Source of the DNA: Sinorhizobium chiapasense
GTDB taxonomy: Bacteria; Pseudomonadota; Alphaproteobacteria; Rhizobiales; Rhizobiaceae
Length of the DNA stretch: 64,000 nucleotides
Assembly: GCF_036488675.1 (NCBI RefSeq)
Contig: NZ_CP133152.1
Span: 1,426,001-1,490,000, forward strand
Direction: 5' to 3'
In this document: positions 25,751 through 33,510 of the stretch, piece by piece
How the letters are laid out: the number at the start of each line of letters is the position of its first letter
Position numbering within the stretch: position 1 is the first letter of the stretch
The notes under the pieces: generated by a model
What the model was told of the DNA's origin: nothing
Seen by the model: the letters and a program-made list of their open reading frames with translations, nothing else
Databases searched by the model: none
Position numbers and translations under genes: made by a program

Positions 25751-27619
25751 ATGACCTACAGGTTGCAGACTCTGGGACGATTGCGCCTGCTTAATGAAGC
25801 GGGCCGCGAAGTCGCATTCCCCGAGAAGGGCCTGCTCATCCTGTGTCTCGCGATTGCCAACGGCCATCGCGAGCAGTCCCGGGCGGAAACGGCCAAGCTG
25901 CTGTGGGACGGGGTCGAGCCCAGCCAGGCCTATGTCAACCTGCGCAAGACAATCTCCCGCATCACCGCCCAGCAGATGGAGCTCGGGCGCACCTTTCTGA
26001 CCTTTTCGCAGTCGTCGATCCTGCTCAATCCGGGAACCCTGACGAGCGATCTGGATGCCGTGACGGACGATGGCGGCGACGCCGTGGCTCGCTTCTGCCG
26101 CATTGCCACTGTGCTGCGCGACGATTTCCTGAAGGACGCGAAATCGCACGGCAAGGCGCTCGATGCCTGGATCAGCCACCAGCGCGAGACGCATATGTCG
26201 CTGCTCAGGGAACGCCTGCTTGCCGCGACGCCCGCCGCCGCCGGCAAACATCGCGAACTTCTCAAGTCGGCGGCAATGCGATTGCTCGAACGCAGTCCGT
26301 CGGACGAGGAAGTCCGCGCGATCTTGAAGAGTGCGCTGGAATCCGAAGGGCGGCATCATGATGCGCAGGTCATCTTCGACAGCGTCAGCCGCTCGGTGCC
26401 TGTCATCGGCAGCCTGCCCTCCGCACCGGTCGAGGTCCTTGTCGGGGATGACCATCAGCAGAGAAAGCCGCCGCGGCTCGTGCTGCTGCCGCCAAACTCC
26501 GAGCGCGCGGATAGCGCCGCGGCAATCTTCGCAAGCTCGCTCATCGAGGACGTGACGATCGGCCTCTGCGCCCTTCGGTCCGTCAGCGTCATCGCGCCCT
26601 ATACCGCGGCGCAGATCGGCCTTCAGGCCGACAAGGCGAACACCTACGAACGGCACACCATCAGCTATATCCTCGACACACGATTGACTGACGAGGGCGA
26701 TCGGCAGAGCCTCTTTGCCCAATTGATCTTCTTTGCGAGTGACGAGGTCATCTGGGCCGACCGGTTCAATCTCGTCGGCGATGGGCTGATGCAGTCGCGC
26801 AGGGGCATTGCGCACCGGATCGCTTCGGCGATCGCAAGCCAGGTCGAACGGAATGAAGCCGCCCGACACGCCTACGAGCGCAATGGCGAGTCCTATCGCA
26901 GCTATCTCCTCGGCCAGCGGTATCTCAAGCATCTCAACCTTCCGGAGATCCGCCGCGCGCGCAAGAGCTTCCGCGAGGCGTTGAGCGACCAGCGGGACTT
27001 CGCCCCCGCCATGAGCGGGCTTGCCAGGAGCTATTTCGTCGAATGGCTGCTGACGGCGCGCGGCGATCGCGAGCTGCTGACGCTGGCCGAAAGACATGCG
27101 CGTGACGCGATCGCCGCCGACGAGACGCTCGCCTCCGGCCACCGGGAACTCGGAGTCGTCAAGCTCTACCTCCGCGAATTCGACGAAAGCGTCGAATTCC
27201 ACGACCGGGCGGAAGAGCTCAGCCCGCACTATGCCAATGTTATCGCCAGCTATGCCGACACCCTCGTGCAGGCCTCCCGTCCCGGCGAGGGCCTGCAGAA
27301 GATCGAGGCGGCGATCGATCTCAACCCGATCGCTCCGGACGAATATTTCTGGACGGCCGCCGGCGCCAGCTACTCTCTTGGCCACTACGAACAGGCGCTC
27401 GCCTATATCGACCGGATGCGGGACCGGACACCGGCCGACCGGTTGTCGGCCGCGAGCTGGGGCATGCTCGGCGACCGCAGAAAGGCTCGCCAGTTCGTGC
27501 GAAAGACACTCGATGTCCATCCGGACTTCGATCTCGACCGCTGGATGGCGATCGTGCCCATCCGGGAGGATTGGCAGAGGGAGCATTACCGCGAGGGCCT
27601 GAAGAAGGCGGGTTTTTGA
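25751..27619 (+). CDS. SARP-like winged-helix/BTAD regulator with TPR tail
   Basis: This 622-aa protein begins with a winged-helix domain of the SARP/OmpR kind (YRLQTLGRLRLLNEAGREV through LLWDGVEPSQAYVNLRKTISRI, residues 3-70). A BTAD-like helical region follows to about residue 215. Residues ~235-320 resemble the TolB-like segment seen in adenylate-cyclase/TPR regulators (PPRLVLLPPNS through IEDVTIGL). From ~380 to the end there are TPR-type helix pairs (FAPAMSGLARSYFVEWL; HYANVIASYADTL). There is no membrane helix. SARP-type proteins activate peptide and secondary-metabolite clusters, and this one directly precedes a peptide-YcaO-TfuA set. Direct repeats at 29872-29911 resemble SARP sites. 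Confidence 0.82.
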   Translation: MTYRLQTLGRLRLLNEAGREVAFPEKGLLILCLAIANGHREQSRAETAKLLWDGVEPSQAYVNLRKTISRITAQQMELGRTFLTFSQSSILLNPGTLTSDLDAVTDDGGDAVARFCRIATVLRDDFLKDAKSHGKALDAWISHQRETHMSLLRERLLAATPAAAGKHRELLKSAAMRLLERSPSDEEVRAILKSALESEGRHHDAQVIFDSVSRSVPVIGSLPSAPVEVLVGDDHQQRKPPRLVLLPPNSERADSAAAIFASSLIEDVTIGLCALRSVSVIAPYTAAQIGLQADKANTYERHTISYILDTRLTDEGDRQSLFAQLIFFASDEVIWADRFNLVGDGLMQSRRGIAHRIASAIASQVERNEAARHAYERNGESYRSYLLGQRYLKHLNLPEIRRARKSFREALSDQRDFAPAMSGLARSYFVEWLLTARGDRELLTLAERHARDAIAADETLASGHRELGVVKLYLREFDESVEFHDRAEELSPHYANVIASYADTLVQASRPGEGLQKIEAAIDLNPIAPDEYFWTAAGASYSLGHYEQALAYIDRMRDRTPADRLSAASWGMLGDRRKARQFVRKTLDVHPDFDLDRWMAIVPIREDWQREHYREGLKKAGF

Positions 27620-27655
27620 GGCGCAATTCCGCGCGAGAGCAAGAGGGGTGAAATA

Positions 27656-27874
27656 ATGGCTGAGGTTGTTGTTTTCGGCATTGCCGGAGAGGATCATTTG
27701 TGGCTCGCGGATCTCAGGGCGGGGACAGTCACCAGGATCGATCCGCCCAAGCAGGGTGCGCTGGCAGACGCCGACGCATTGCGCAAGGCAGGGTCCACCG
27801 TCATCAAGACTGTCAATCTGGCCGCTGCGGCAAGTTCTGCCGACCGCGTTTTCGGGGGGTTCCTGGACGGCTAG
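27656..27874 (+). CDS. 72-residue small protein, candidate precursor peptide for YcaO/TfuA
   Basis: A short gene with a strong ribosome site (GAGGGG 8 bp before the ATG) sits between the SARP-like regulator and the YcaO gene on the same strand. The product starts MAEVVVFGIAGEDHLW and ends SSADRVFGGFLDG. It has no Cys, no signal peptide and no membrane helix. The N-terminal ~50 residues are mixed alpha/beta-like, and the tail is Ala/Ser/Gly-rich. No known family is recognised. Position and size fit a RiPP precursor with a leader of ~50 residues and a C-terminal core, but a small accessory protein is equally possible. There are 61 bp to the YcaO start. Confidence 0.7.
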   Translation: MAEVVVFGIAGEDHLWLADLRAGTVTRIDPPKQGALADADALRKAGSTVIKTVNLAAAASSADRVFGGFLDG

Positions 27875-27935
27875 CCGGGTATTGCCACGGGCGGCAGGCC
27901 AAAGGGGCTGTCGCCCGTGCGACCCCTCGATAGCC

Positions 27936-29129
27936 ATGTCCAGCTCAATTCGCTATTCCGATCGCATCTGTGCCGCCGAAACGACCTTCGGCCGGATCGA
28001 ACCGCTTTTGCCGGAGTTCGGCATCACGCGGCTTGCACGCCTGACCGGACTGGATTGCATCGGCATACCGGTCTGGAATGCCGTGTCTCCGAATTCGAAG
28101 TCGCTGGTCATCAATCAGGGCAAGGGCATAACGGACATCGACGCCAAAGTCTCGGCCGCCATGGAGGCGCTCGAGCGTGCCGTCGCATGCGCGCCGCGCG
28201 TGCCGACGAGAGTTGTTAACCGCAGCGAGCTATTGGCCGAAGGCGATCAGGCCCTGCCTCTACCGGGGCTGATCGCCAGCGCGCGAGCCGATCTTGCCGA
28301 CGATGAACCGATCCGCTGGGTTCTCGGCCGCGACCTCGACAGAGGAGCGCCGACATGGGTTCCGCTGGAGGCCGCGCTGCTCGACAGGACGGTGGAGAAC
28401 TGCCGGTACTGGCAATCGTCCGATGGCCTCGCCTCCGGCAACACCGAGACTGAAGCGGTGCTACATGGGCTCCTGGAGCGGATCGAACGCGATGCGGAGG
28501 TGCTGTGGCGCCTCACGCCATTGGCAACGAGGCTTCGACGCTGCGTTGCACCGCAGGCGCTCGGCGATCCGGTGCTCGATGCGATGGCCGCAAAGTTTGC
28601 CGCAGCCGAACTCGAGCTGCGCCTTTTCGACATCACCAGCGACGTCGGCATACCGAGCTTCACCGCTGTCGTGGCCGGGAAAGACATTCTCACGGCGAAG
28701 GCGCCGCTTTTCCATCACGTGACGGTCGGACATGGGGCACATCCGACTGCAGCACGGGCGGCCATCCGCGCCGTAACCGAAGCGGCCCAATCGAGGCTCA
28801 CCTACATCAGCGGCGCGCGCGACGACGTCTATCCGGAGACGTTCGTTCGCCCCTTGCCGCAGCAGACGCAAAAACTGTTCGAGGCTGTGCCGCAAGCGCC
28901 GACACGCGTCGACGCTACCCAGGCGGGGGGACCGGACGCGCTCTTGTCTTTCGTCCTGCAGCGGCTGCGGGACGCCGGCATCGGTCAGGTCATCTCCGTG
29001 CCGCTGCTCGGGGATGACCTGCCCTTTGCGGTTGTGAAAGTGTTCGTTCCGGAGCTGGAAAACCCGGAGGGCGAGCGCAAGCGCCGCTTCGGCACACGGG
29101 CACTCTCCCGGGCGCTGGAGGTGGCATGA
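27936..29129 (+). CDS. YcaO-domain cyclodehydratase/thioamidation enzyme
   Basis: This 397-aa YcaO enzyme is of the kind encoded beside TfuA. The ATP-binding elements are visible: SAAMEALERA at residues 73-82 (Sx3ExxE), ASGNT at 166-170, and EAVLHGLLERIERD at 173-186. The C-terminus (FGTRALSRALEVA) lacks the Pro-rich PxPxP end of azoline-forming YcaO proteins, which fits TfuA-dependent members. YcaO-TfuA pairs are known to install backbone thioamides using ATP and a sulfur source. The ATG at 27936 has only a weak ribosome site. The frame is open back to 27666, but that part overlaps the small peptide gene and shows no YcaO homology. The stop overlaps tfuA by 4 bp. Confidence 0.88.
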   Translation: MSSSIRYSDRICAAETTFGRIEPLLPEFGITRLARLTGLDCIGIPVWNAVSPNSKSLVINQGKGITDIDAKVSAAMEALERAVACAPRVPTRVVNRSELLAEGDQALPLPGLIASARADLADDEPIRWVLGRDLDRGAPTWVPLEAALLDRTVENCRYWQSSDGLASGNTETEAVLHGLLERIERDAEVLWRLTPLATRLRRCVAPQALGDPVLDAMAAKFAAAELELRLFDITSDVGIPSFTAVVAGKDILTAKAPLFHHVTVGHGAHPTAARAAIRAVTEAAQSRLTYISGARDDVYPETFVRPLPQQTQKLFEAVPQAPTRVDATQAGGPDALLSFVLQRLRDAGIGQVISVPLLGDDLPFAVVKVFVPELENPEGERKRRFGTRALSRALEVA

Positions 29130-29845
29130 AGATCGTCTTCGTCGGCCCGACCGTCCCGGATGCGCGCGCGCTCGCCGGTGCGGCTTTCGCGGTCCATCCG
29201 CCGGCGATGCAGGGAGATATCCTGCGTGTCGTACGCGCCGGGGCGACGATCATCGGCCTTGTCGACGGCAACTTCGAACATGTGGCGCCGGTCTGGCACA
29301 AGGAGATCCTGTTCGCCCTTTCACAAGGTGTACAGGTCTTCGGGGCGGCGAGCATGGGTGCCTTGCGCGCCGCTGAGTGTGCGCCGTTCGGAATGGTGGG
29401 GATCGGAGACATATATCGCCAGTATGCCGCAGGCGAGCTTGCGGACGACTCGGATGTGGCCCTGCTTCATGCGCCCGCCGAGCTCGGCTATGCGCCCCTG
29501 ACGGTCCCGCTGGTCAATGTGCGCGCGACGCTTGCGCGCCTCAGGCAGGGCGGCTCGATTACGATTGCGGATGCCATGCGGATCGAAGCGGCAGCCGGGC
29601 AGATATTCTACAAGCGGCGCACATGGGCGGCGATCGTTGCCGATGCAGAACTTCAGGCGGATGCCGATCGCGCCGCCTTGGCGGCAAGGCTTCATCAGGA
29701 GATGGTCGACCAGAAGCGCATCGACGCCCTCGCGCTTTTCGACGCGGTCAGCGCCCAGCCGGAGGAACGGCGCGGCGAAAGACCCGGCCGGGCATTCAAT
29801 TCGACAAGTATGTGGAAGGTTTTGCTTAATCAACCTGAGACGTAG
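29126..29845 (+). CDS. TfuA-like protein, YcaO partner
   Basis: This 239-aa protein has the TfuA core. KIVFVGPTVPD opens a Rossmann-like strand, HKEILFALSQGVQVFGAASMGALRAAE at about residues 54-80 is the family signature, and FGMVGIGDIYRQY follows. TfuA was first described in the trifolitoxin locus, and family members act with YcaO in thioamide formation, probably delivering sulfur. The C-terminal ~80 residues are helical and charged. Its ATG overlaps the YcaO stop (ATGA), so the two are co-translated, as expected for a complex. The sulfide source is not encoded nearby. Confidence 0.88.
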   Translation: MKIVFVGPTVPDARALAGAAFAVHPPAMQGDILRVVRAGATIIGLVDGNFEHVAPVWHKEILFALSQGVQVFGAASMGALRAAECAPFGMVGIGDIYRQYAAGELADDSDVALLHAPAELGYAPLTVPLVNVRATLARLRQGGSITIADAMRIEAAAGQIFYKRRTWAAIVADAELQADADRAALAARLHQEMVDQKRIDALALFDAVSAQPEERRGERPGRAFNSTSMWKVLLNQPET

Positions 29846-29871
29846 GACCGGTTGCATTTCCCATTCAGCGT

Positions 29872-29954
29872 GTGTCACGCCCGTGTCACGCCCACGGCGC
29901 CAAAGTCACGCTATATTTGCTGCGGAAAGCGGGTCGCAGTGACCCCCGAGTGAC
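29872..29954 (+). promoter_or_regulatory. 11-bp-phased direct repeats and promoter of the 78-aa gene
   Basis: GTGTCACGCCC occurs twice in exact tandem (29872-29882, 29883-29893), and GTCACGC appears again at 29905-29911, next to TATATT (29912-29917), a -10 candidate. Further on, AGTGAC occurs at 29938-29943 and 29949-29954, again 11 bp apart but inverted relative to the first set. Heptamers phased by 11 bp are the known layout of SARP operators. Binding by the SARP-like protein encoded at 25751 is an inference. Confidence 0.6.
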
Positions 29955-29967
29955 ACTGGGGAAAATC

Positions 29968-30204
29968 ATGCAGCAATCCATCAAGCTACCTATCGACGTG
30001 GAAGACAAGGAGAAGGAACTTCTGGCCCTTGCCCGCCTCGTCAGCTACGCACGAGACTCCGCCAAGACTTTGAACGTCGAGGGCGTGCAATATTGCCTGG
30101 AATTGGCCTTGGCCTCCCTGCTTCAGGAAGTCGAATACATCAGCGACAAGAACGTTCTTCCGACGGTCGATCTGGTGGCTCTGGGCAGCCTGGGCCGCTG
30201 CTGA
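29968..30204 (+). CDS. 78-residue conserved-looking small protein
   Basis: The start at 29968 has GGGG seven bases upstream and follows a structured promoter. A longer frame from 29872 would run through the repeats and is rejected. The product is acidic and helical: VEDKEKELLALARLVSYARDS forms a likely amphipathic helix, and VQYCLELALASLLQEVEYI a second. It ends VALGSLGRC with a terminal Cys. No signal peptide or known domain is recognised. It lies 122 bp after tfuA on the same strand but behind its own promoter. It could be a small regulator, an immunity factor or a second peptide substrate; none is shown. Confidence 0.75.
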   Translation: MQQSIKLPIDVEDKEKELLALARLVSYARDSAKTLNVEGVQYCLELALASLLQEVEYISDKNVLPTVDLVALGSLGRC

Positions 30205-30214
30205 CTGAACGCGT

Positions 30215-30247
30215 GGGGAGCGGTTTCCAACCGGAACCCGCTCCCAC
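30215..30247. terminator. Hairpin between convergent 78-aa gene and protease gene
   Basis: GGGAGCGG pairs with CCGCTCCC (30238-30245), extended by TTTCC/GGAA around a 4-5 nt loop. There is no T-run, so termination efficiency is uncertain. It lies in the 77-bp gap between convergent genes. Confidence 0.5.
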
Positions 30248-30281
30248 TGCTCAGCCATCGCGGGCGGCCAACACAGACCGC

Positions 30282-31238
30282 TTACGATCGAGCGACGGGC
30301 ACCAAGGTCCTCTTTTCAATCTTGCCTGCCACCGAAAAGATCAGGAATTCGGTGGCCTGACCGATTTTCTCACCGTCCATCAGCCTGACGACGTCGTCCA
30401 CGCCGCCGACCGGCTTGCCGTCGATCGCCAGGATATAGTCGCCTTCCCGAAGACCGCCGCGCTCGGCCGGACCGCCGGGTTCCAGCCGTCTCAGCCGGAC
30501 GGATGTCGTCCGGTCAGACCCGGCCGCGAGCGCGATCCTGCGGGGCAGTTCGATCGTGTCGCCGGCTATGCCGATGTACGCCCGCCTGACATGACCGTAT
30601 CTCAGAATCTCGGAAATCACGAAATTCGCCGTGTTCGAGGCGACCGCAAAGGCGATGCTCTGCGCGCCCTGGATCATAGCCGTGTTGACGCCGATGACTT
30701 CGCCGCCCGACGAGACCAGCGGCCCTCCGGAATTCCCGGGATTGAGGGCGGCGTCCGTCTGGATCACGTCGTCCATCAGGCGTCCGCTCGCCGCCCGCAT
30801 GGTGCGACCAAGCGCCGAGACGATGCCCGCCGTGACGGTCCACTCGAAGCCCAGCGGATTGCCGATGGCAATTGCAATATGGCCCCGTCGCAACCGCTGC
30901 GAGTCCCCTAGTCGCGCCCAGGCGCCGACGCCCGAGTTCGCTCGTATGAGCGCGATGTCGGTGTCGACGTCGCGACCGAGCACACGACCTTCCGTCACGA
31001 AGCCGTCCGGTGTCGTGATGCGAACGGCCCTCGAATCCCCGACGACGTGATTGTTCGTCACGATCAGCCCGTCGGAAGAAATGGCGAAGCCCGAGCCATG
31101 ACCGGCCCTGCCGCCAACGCGCTCGATGCGGTTGACCGCGGGACCGACCACGTCGACCGCGCCGGCAATTGCATGCGAATAGGCATCCGTCAGCGCGCCG
31201 TCGTCGACGGGCGCTATTTCCTTGTCGATGAAACCCAT
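30282..31238 (-). CDS. HtrA/DegP-like serine protease with PDZ domain, no signal peptide
   Basis: This 318-aa S1C-family protease has a visible catalytic triad: His64 in VTNNHVV, Asp94 in DTDIAL and Ser170 in NPGNSGGPL. A single PDZ domain fills the last ~100 residues (PGGPAERGGLREGDYILAIDGKPV). The ATG at 31238 with GAGGA upstream is chosen; a longer frame adds only 14 residues. Unlike DegP, no signal peptide or membrane helix is seen at the N-terminus (MGFIDKEIAPVDDGALTDAY), so a cytoplasmic location is likely unless another route is used. It is divergent from nasT and convergent with the 78-aa gene. Its substrate is unknown. Confidence 0.9.
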   Translation of the reverse strand: MGFIDKEIAPVDDGALTDAYSHAIAGAVDVVGPAVNRIERVGGRAGHGSGFAISSDGLIVTNNHVVGDSRAVRITTPDGFVTEGRVLGRDVDTDIALIRANSGVGAWARLGDSQRLRRGHIAIAIGNPLGFEWTVTAGIVSALGRTMRAASGRLMDDVIQTDAALNPGNSGGPLVSSGGEVIGVNTAMIQGAQSIAFAVASNTANFVISEILRYGHVRRAYIGIAGDTIELPRRIALAAGSDRTTSVRLRRLEPGGPAERGGLREGDYILAIDGKPVGGVDDVVRLMDGEKIGQATEFLIFSVAGKIEKRTLVPVARS

Positions 31239-31418
31239 GATCTGATCCTCAAACGGCGGCGACCATCGCCGCCGAACCAACGGACCGAAACAATTTGGTA
31301 CTGTTGTTCAAAATAGATGGAGGGGCCTGCAGACCGGTTCAAGCCTCGGCTGATTAGAGGCACTTCGCACTCCAATATCGCCTTAAATTCATGCAATTCT
31401 CGGCTGCGCAAATTTTTT

Positions 31419-31433
31419 AGGCAAATGTATTGC
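31419..31433 (+). promoter_or_regulatory. Sigma-54-like promoter upstream of nasT
   Basis: AGGCAAATGTATTGC has GG and GC in the required -24/-12 spacing (12 bp offset) and matches most invariant positions of the sigma-54 consensus. It ends 31 bp before the nasT ATG. A role in nitrogen control through NtrC is inferred. Confidence 0.55.
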
Positions 31434-31464
31434 GAAATTTGCTGCGCTGCATCATGATCGCCGC

Positions 31465-32058
31465 ATGACCCGCCGCGACCTGACCATTCTTGTGATTGAC
31501 GAGAACGCCATCCGCGCCTCGATCATCGAGGAAGGCTTGCGCGATGCGGGCCACAACCGCGTGAGCATCGTGCACGATGTCCATGGCGTCGGGCGCGTGA
31601 TCGAACGGCTGCAACCGGATGTGATCGTCATCGATCTCGAAAATCCCAATCGCGATTTGCTGGAGAGCATGTTCCAGCTCTCTCGCTCGGTGAAGCGCCC
31701 GATCGCCATGTTCGTTGATCGATCCGACAGCAGCATGATCGAGGCGGCGATCGACGCCGGCGTCTCGGCCTACGTCGTCGACGGACTGCGGCAGGAGCGC
31801 GTGAAATCGATCCTCGACATGGCGATCAGCCGTTTCAATGCCTTTTCACGCATGGAGCGCGAGTTGGCGGAAGCGCGCAGCGAGCTTGCGGACCGCAAGG
31901 TGATCGACCGCGCCAAGGGCATCCTGATGAAGTCGCGCGGCATCAGCGAAGAAGAGGCCTACAAGCTCCTGCGCACCGCTGCGATGAACCAGAACCGAAA
32001 GTTAGCCGAAATCGCACAGAGCCTGGTGCTGGCGGCGGGATTGCTGGAGGACCTGTGA
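31465..32058 (+). CDS. nasT: Nitrate-responsive antiterminator NasT (ANTAR)
   Basis: This 197-aa protein has an N-terminal receiver-like domain (ILVIDENAIRASIIEEGL; VIVIDLENPN) and a C-terminal ANTAR RNA-binding domain (LADRKVIDRAKGILMKSRGISEEEAYKLLRTAAM). NasT binds paired hexaloop hairpins in nitrate-assimilation leaders and prevents termination; NasS holds it inactive until nitrate binds. Here nasS follows with no gap (stop at 32058, ATG at 32059). The target leader with matching hairpins is found at 33477-33575. The order nasT-nasS is the reverse of some other bacteria. Confidence 0.94.
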   Translation: MTRRDLTILVIDENAIRASIIEEGLRDAGHNRVSIVHDVHGVGRVIERLQPDVIVIDLENPNRDLLESMFQLSRSVKRPIAMFVDRSDSSMIEAAIDAGVSAYVVDGLRQERVKSILDMAISRFNAFSRMERELAEARSELADRKVIDRAKGILMKSRGISEEEAYKLLRTAAMNQNRKLAEIAQSLVLAAGLLEDL

Positions 32059-33279
32059 ATGGCTGCCACCGCCGACATTACCCTTGGCTTCATGCCGCTC
32101 TTCGACAGCGCCGTGCTGGTCGCCGCCAGCGAAAAGGGCTTCATCGCCGACGAGGGCCTGTCGGTGCAACTGGTCCGGGAAACCTCCTGGGCCAATATCC
32201 GCGATCGGATCGCCGTCGGCCATTTCCAGGCCGCCCACATGCTGGCACCGATGCCTATTGCATCCAATCTCGGCCTCACGCCACTGTCGCTGGACCTCGT
32301 GGCACCCTTTGCGCTTGGACTTGGCGGCAATGCGGTGACGGTCTCGCGCGGCCTTTGGGATCGCATGGTCGCCGACGGCGCCGGACCCGGCACCGACCCG
32401 ACCGCCAATGGCGCGGCGTTGAGGCGCGTCGTCCAGCGACGCCGCGACGCCGGAGAACCGCCACTGCGTTTTGCCGTCGTCCACCCTTTCTCCGGCCATA
32501 ACTACGAGCTGCGCTATTGGCTCGCGGGCTGCGGCATCGATCCGGAAAGCCACGTCGAGATTGTCGTGGTTCCGCCGCCGTTGATGGCCGATGCGCTGTC
32601 GACTGGCGCCATCGACGGCTTCTGCGTCGGCGAACCGTGGAACAGTGTCGCGGTTGCAAGGCATGCCGGGCGTATTGCCACCACCAAGGCGTCGATCTGG
32701 CGGCTGAGTCCGGAAAAGGTGCTCGGCGTTTCGGCCCGGTTTGCCTCCGAACACCGCCCCGCGCTGGACGCGCTGCTGCGTGCGCTCTACCGAAGCTCGA
32801 TGTGGTGCAGCGAAGCCGCAAACCACGAAGAACTCGCGGCACTGATGAGCACGCCTGCTTATCTTGACCTGCCGCGCCAGAGGCTGATGCCGATCCTCAC
32901 GGGCCGACTGATGCTCGGCGATGGCGCGACCGGCGACATTCCGGAGTTCTTTGTCCCGCACGCCAAGGGCGCGAGCTTTCCCTGGCAGAGCCACGCCCTC
33001 TGGTTCTATAGCCAGATGGTGCGGTGGGGACACACGCCGCATTCGGCCGCGCTTGCTGAGCGCGCGCGTGACACCTACCGGCCCGACATCTACCGGCAGG
33101 CGCTGAAGCCGATCGCCGCGCCGATGCCTGGCGCCAATATGAAGGTCGAGGGCGCCCTGACCGTGGCGGCACCGGTCGGAGCTTCGGAAAAAGGGCTCGT
33201 TCTCGGCCCCGATGGTTTTTTCGACGGCCGGATCTTCGACCCGGACCGGCTCGACGACTATCTGGCGAGCCAGCGCTGA
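32059..33279 (+). CDS. nasS: Nitrate sensor NasS (NrtA-like, cytoplasmic)
   Basis: This 406-aa protein is homologous to nitrate-binding NrtA but lacks a signal peptide, so it should remain in the cytoplasm. It begins TADITLGFMPLFDSAVLVAASEKG and shares the ligand-pocket blocks seen in NrtA, for example [19 protein letters not shown] and GFCVGEPWNSVAV. NasS proteins sequester NasT without nitrate and release it when nitrate or nitrite binds. The direct junction with nasT supports this role. A periplasmic transporter role is excluded by the missing signal sequence. Confidence 0.92.
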   Translation: MAATADITLGFMPLFDSAVLVAASEKGFIADEGLSVQLVRETSWANIRDRIAVGHFQAAHMLAPMPIASNLGLTPLSLDLVAPFALGLGGNAVTVSRGLWDRMVADGAGPGTDPTANGAALRRVVQRRRDAGEPPLRFAVVHPFSGHNYELRYWLAGCGIDPESHVEIVVVPPPLMADALSTGAIDGFCVGEPWNSVAVARHAGRIATTKASIWRLSPEKVLGVSARFASEHRPALDALLRALYRSSMWCSEAANHEELAALMSTPAYLDLPRQRLMPILTGRLMLGDGATGDIPEFFVPHAKGASFPWQSHALWFYSQMVRWGHTPHSAALAERARDTYRPDIYRQALKPIAAPMPGANMKVEGALTVAAPVGASEKGLVLGPDGFFDGRIFDPDRLDDYLASQR

Positions 33280-33416
33280 ACCCGCGCCGGCACTCTGCTC
33301 GATTATTGTGCACTGCGCAAAATTTATTCAAGCAACAGCTTAATCGCCTTTCATCAGCGGAATGCCCTTCGGGCTTCATCACTGAAAGATCATGAGAATC
33401 CGGCCATCCGCGAAAC

Positions 33417-33432
33417 TGGCACGGTTCCTGCA
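33417..33432 (+). promoter_or_regulatory. nrtA: Sigma-54 promoter of the nrt-nir-nas operon
   Basis: TGGCACGGTTCCTGCA matches the sigma-54 consensus TGGCACG-N4-TTGCA at all but one defined position. Transcription would start near 33443, giving a leader of about 190 nt before nrtA. An imperfect palindrome, TTGTGCACTGCGCAA, at 33306-33320 could be an upstream activator site. Confidence 0.75.
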
Positions 33433-33476
33433 TTGAGGAAAGCGTAGGGCCAGTGAGGGTCCGCTCGAAATAATTG

Positions 33477-33510
33477 GCGCCCAATGAAGGGCGCAGAAGG
33501 CAAGGCTGCC
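33477..33510 (+). promoter_or_regulatory. Tandem ANTAR-target hairpins in the nrtA leader
   Basis: P1 is GCGCCC-AATGAA-GGGCGC (33477-33494), with hexaloop positions 1 = A and 4 = G. After a 4-nt linker, P2 is GGC-AAGGCT-GCC (33499-33510), again with A at 1 and G at 4, but with only a 3-bp stem. P2 uses bases that also form the 5' arm of the terminator at 33504, so the two folds exclude each other. This is the known ANTAR leader design and fits NasT. Confidence 0.8.

Noticed and set aside
27666..27935. N-terminal 90-codon extension of the YcaO gene
   Set aside because: It overlaps the 72-aa gene in another frame and has Arg/Pro/Ser-rich noise without YcaO similarity.
25625..27937. 770-codon minus-strand frame opposite the SARP-like gene and peptide gene
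   Set aside because: Shadow frame; the plus strand has ribosome sites and domain matches.
29872..29967. N-terminal extension of the 78-aa protein from a GTG at 29872
   Set aside because: It would translate the operator-like repeats; the ATG at 29968 has a proper ribosome site.
33306..33320. TTGTGCACTGCGCAA as an NtrC enhancer
   Set aside because: It is only a partial match to NtrC sites; kept as a remark under the promoter and not as a feature.
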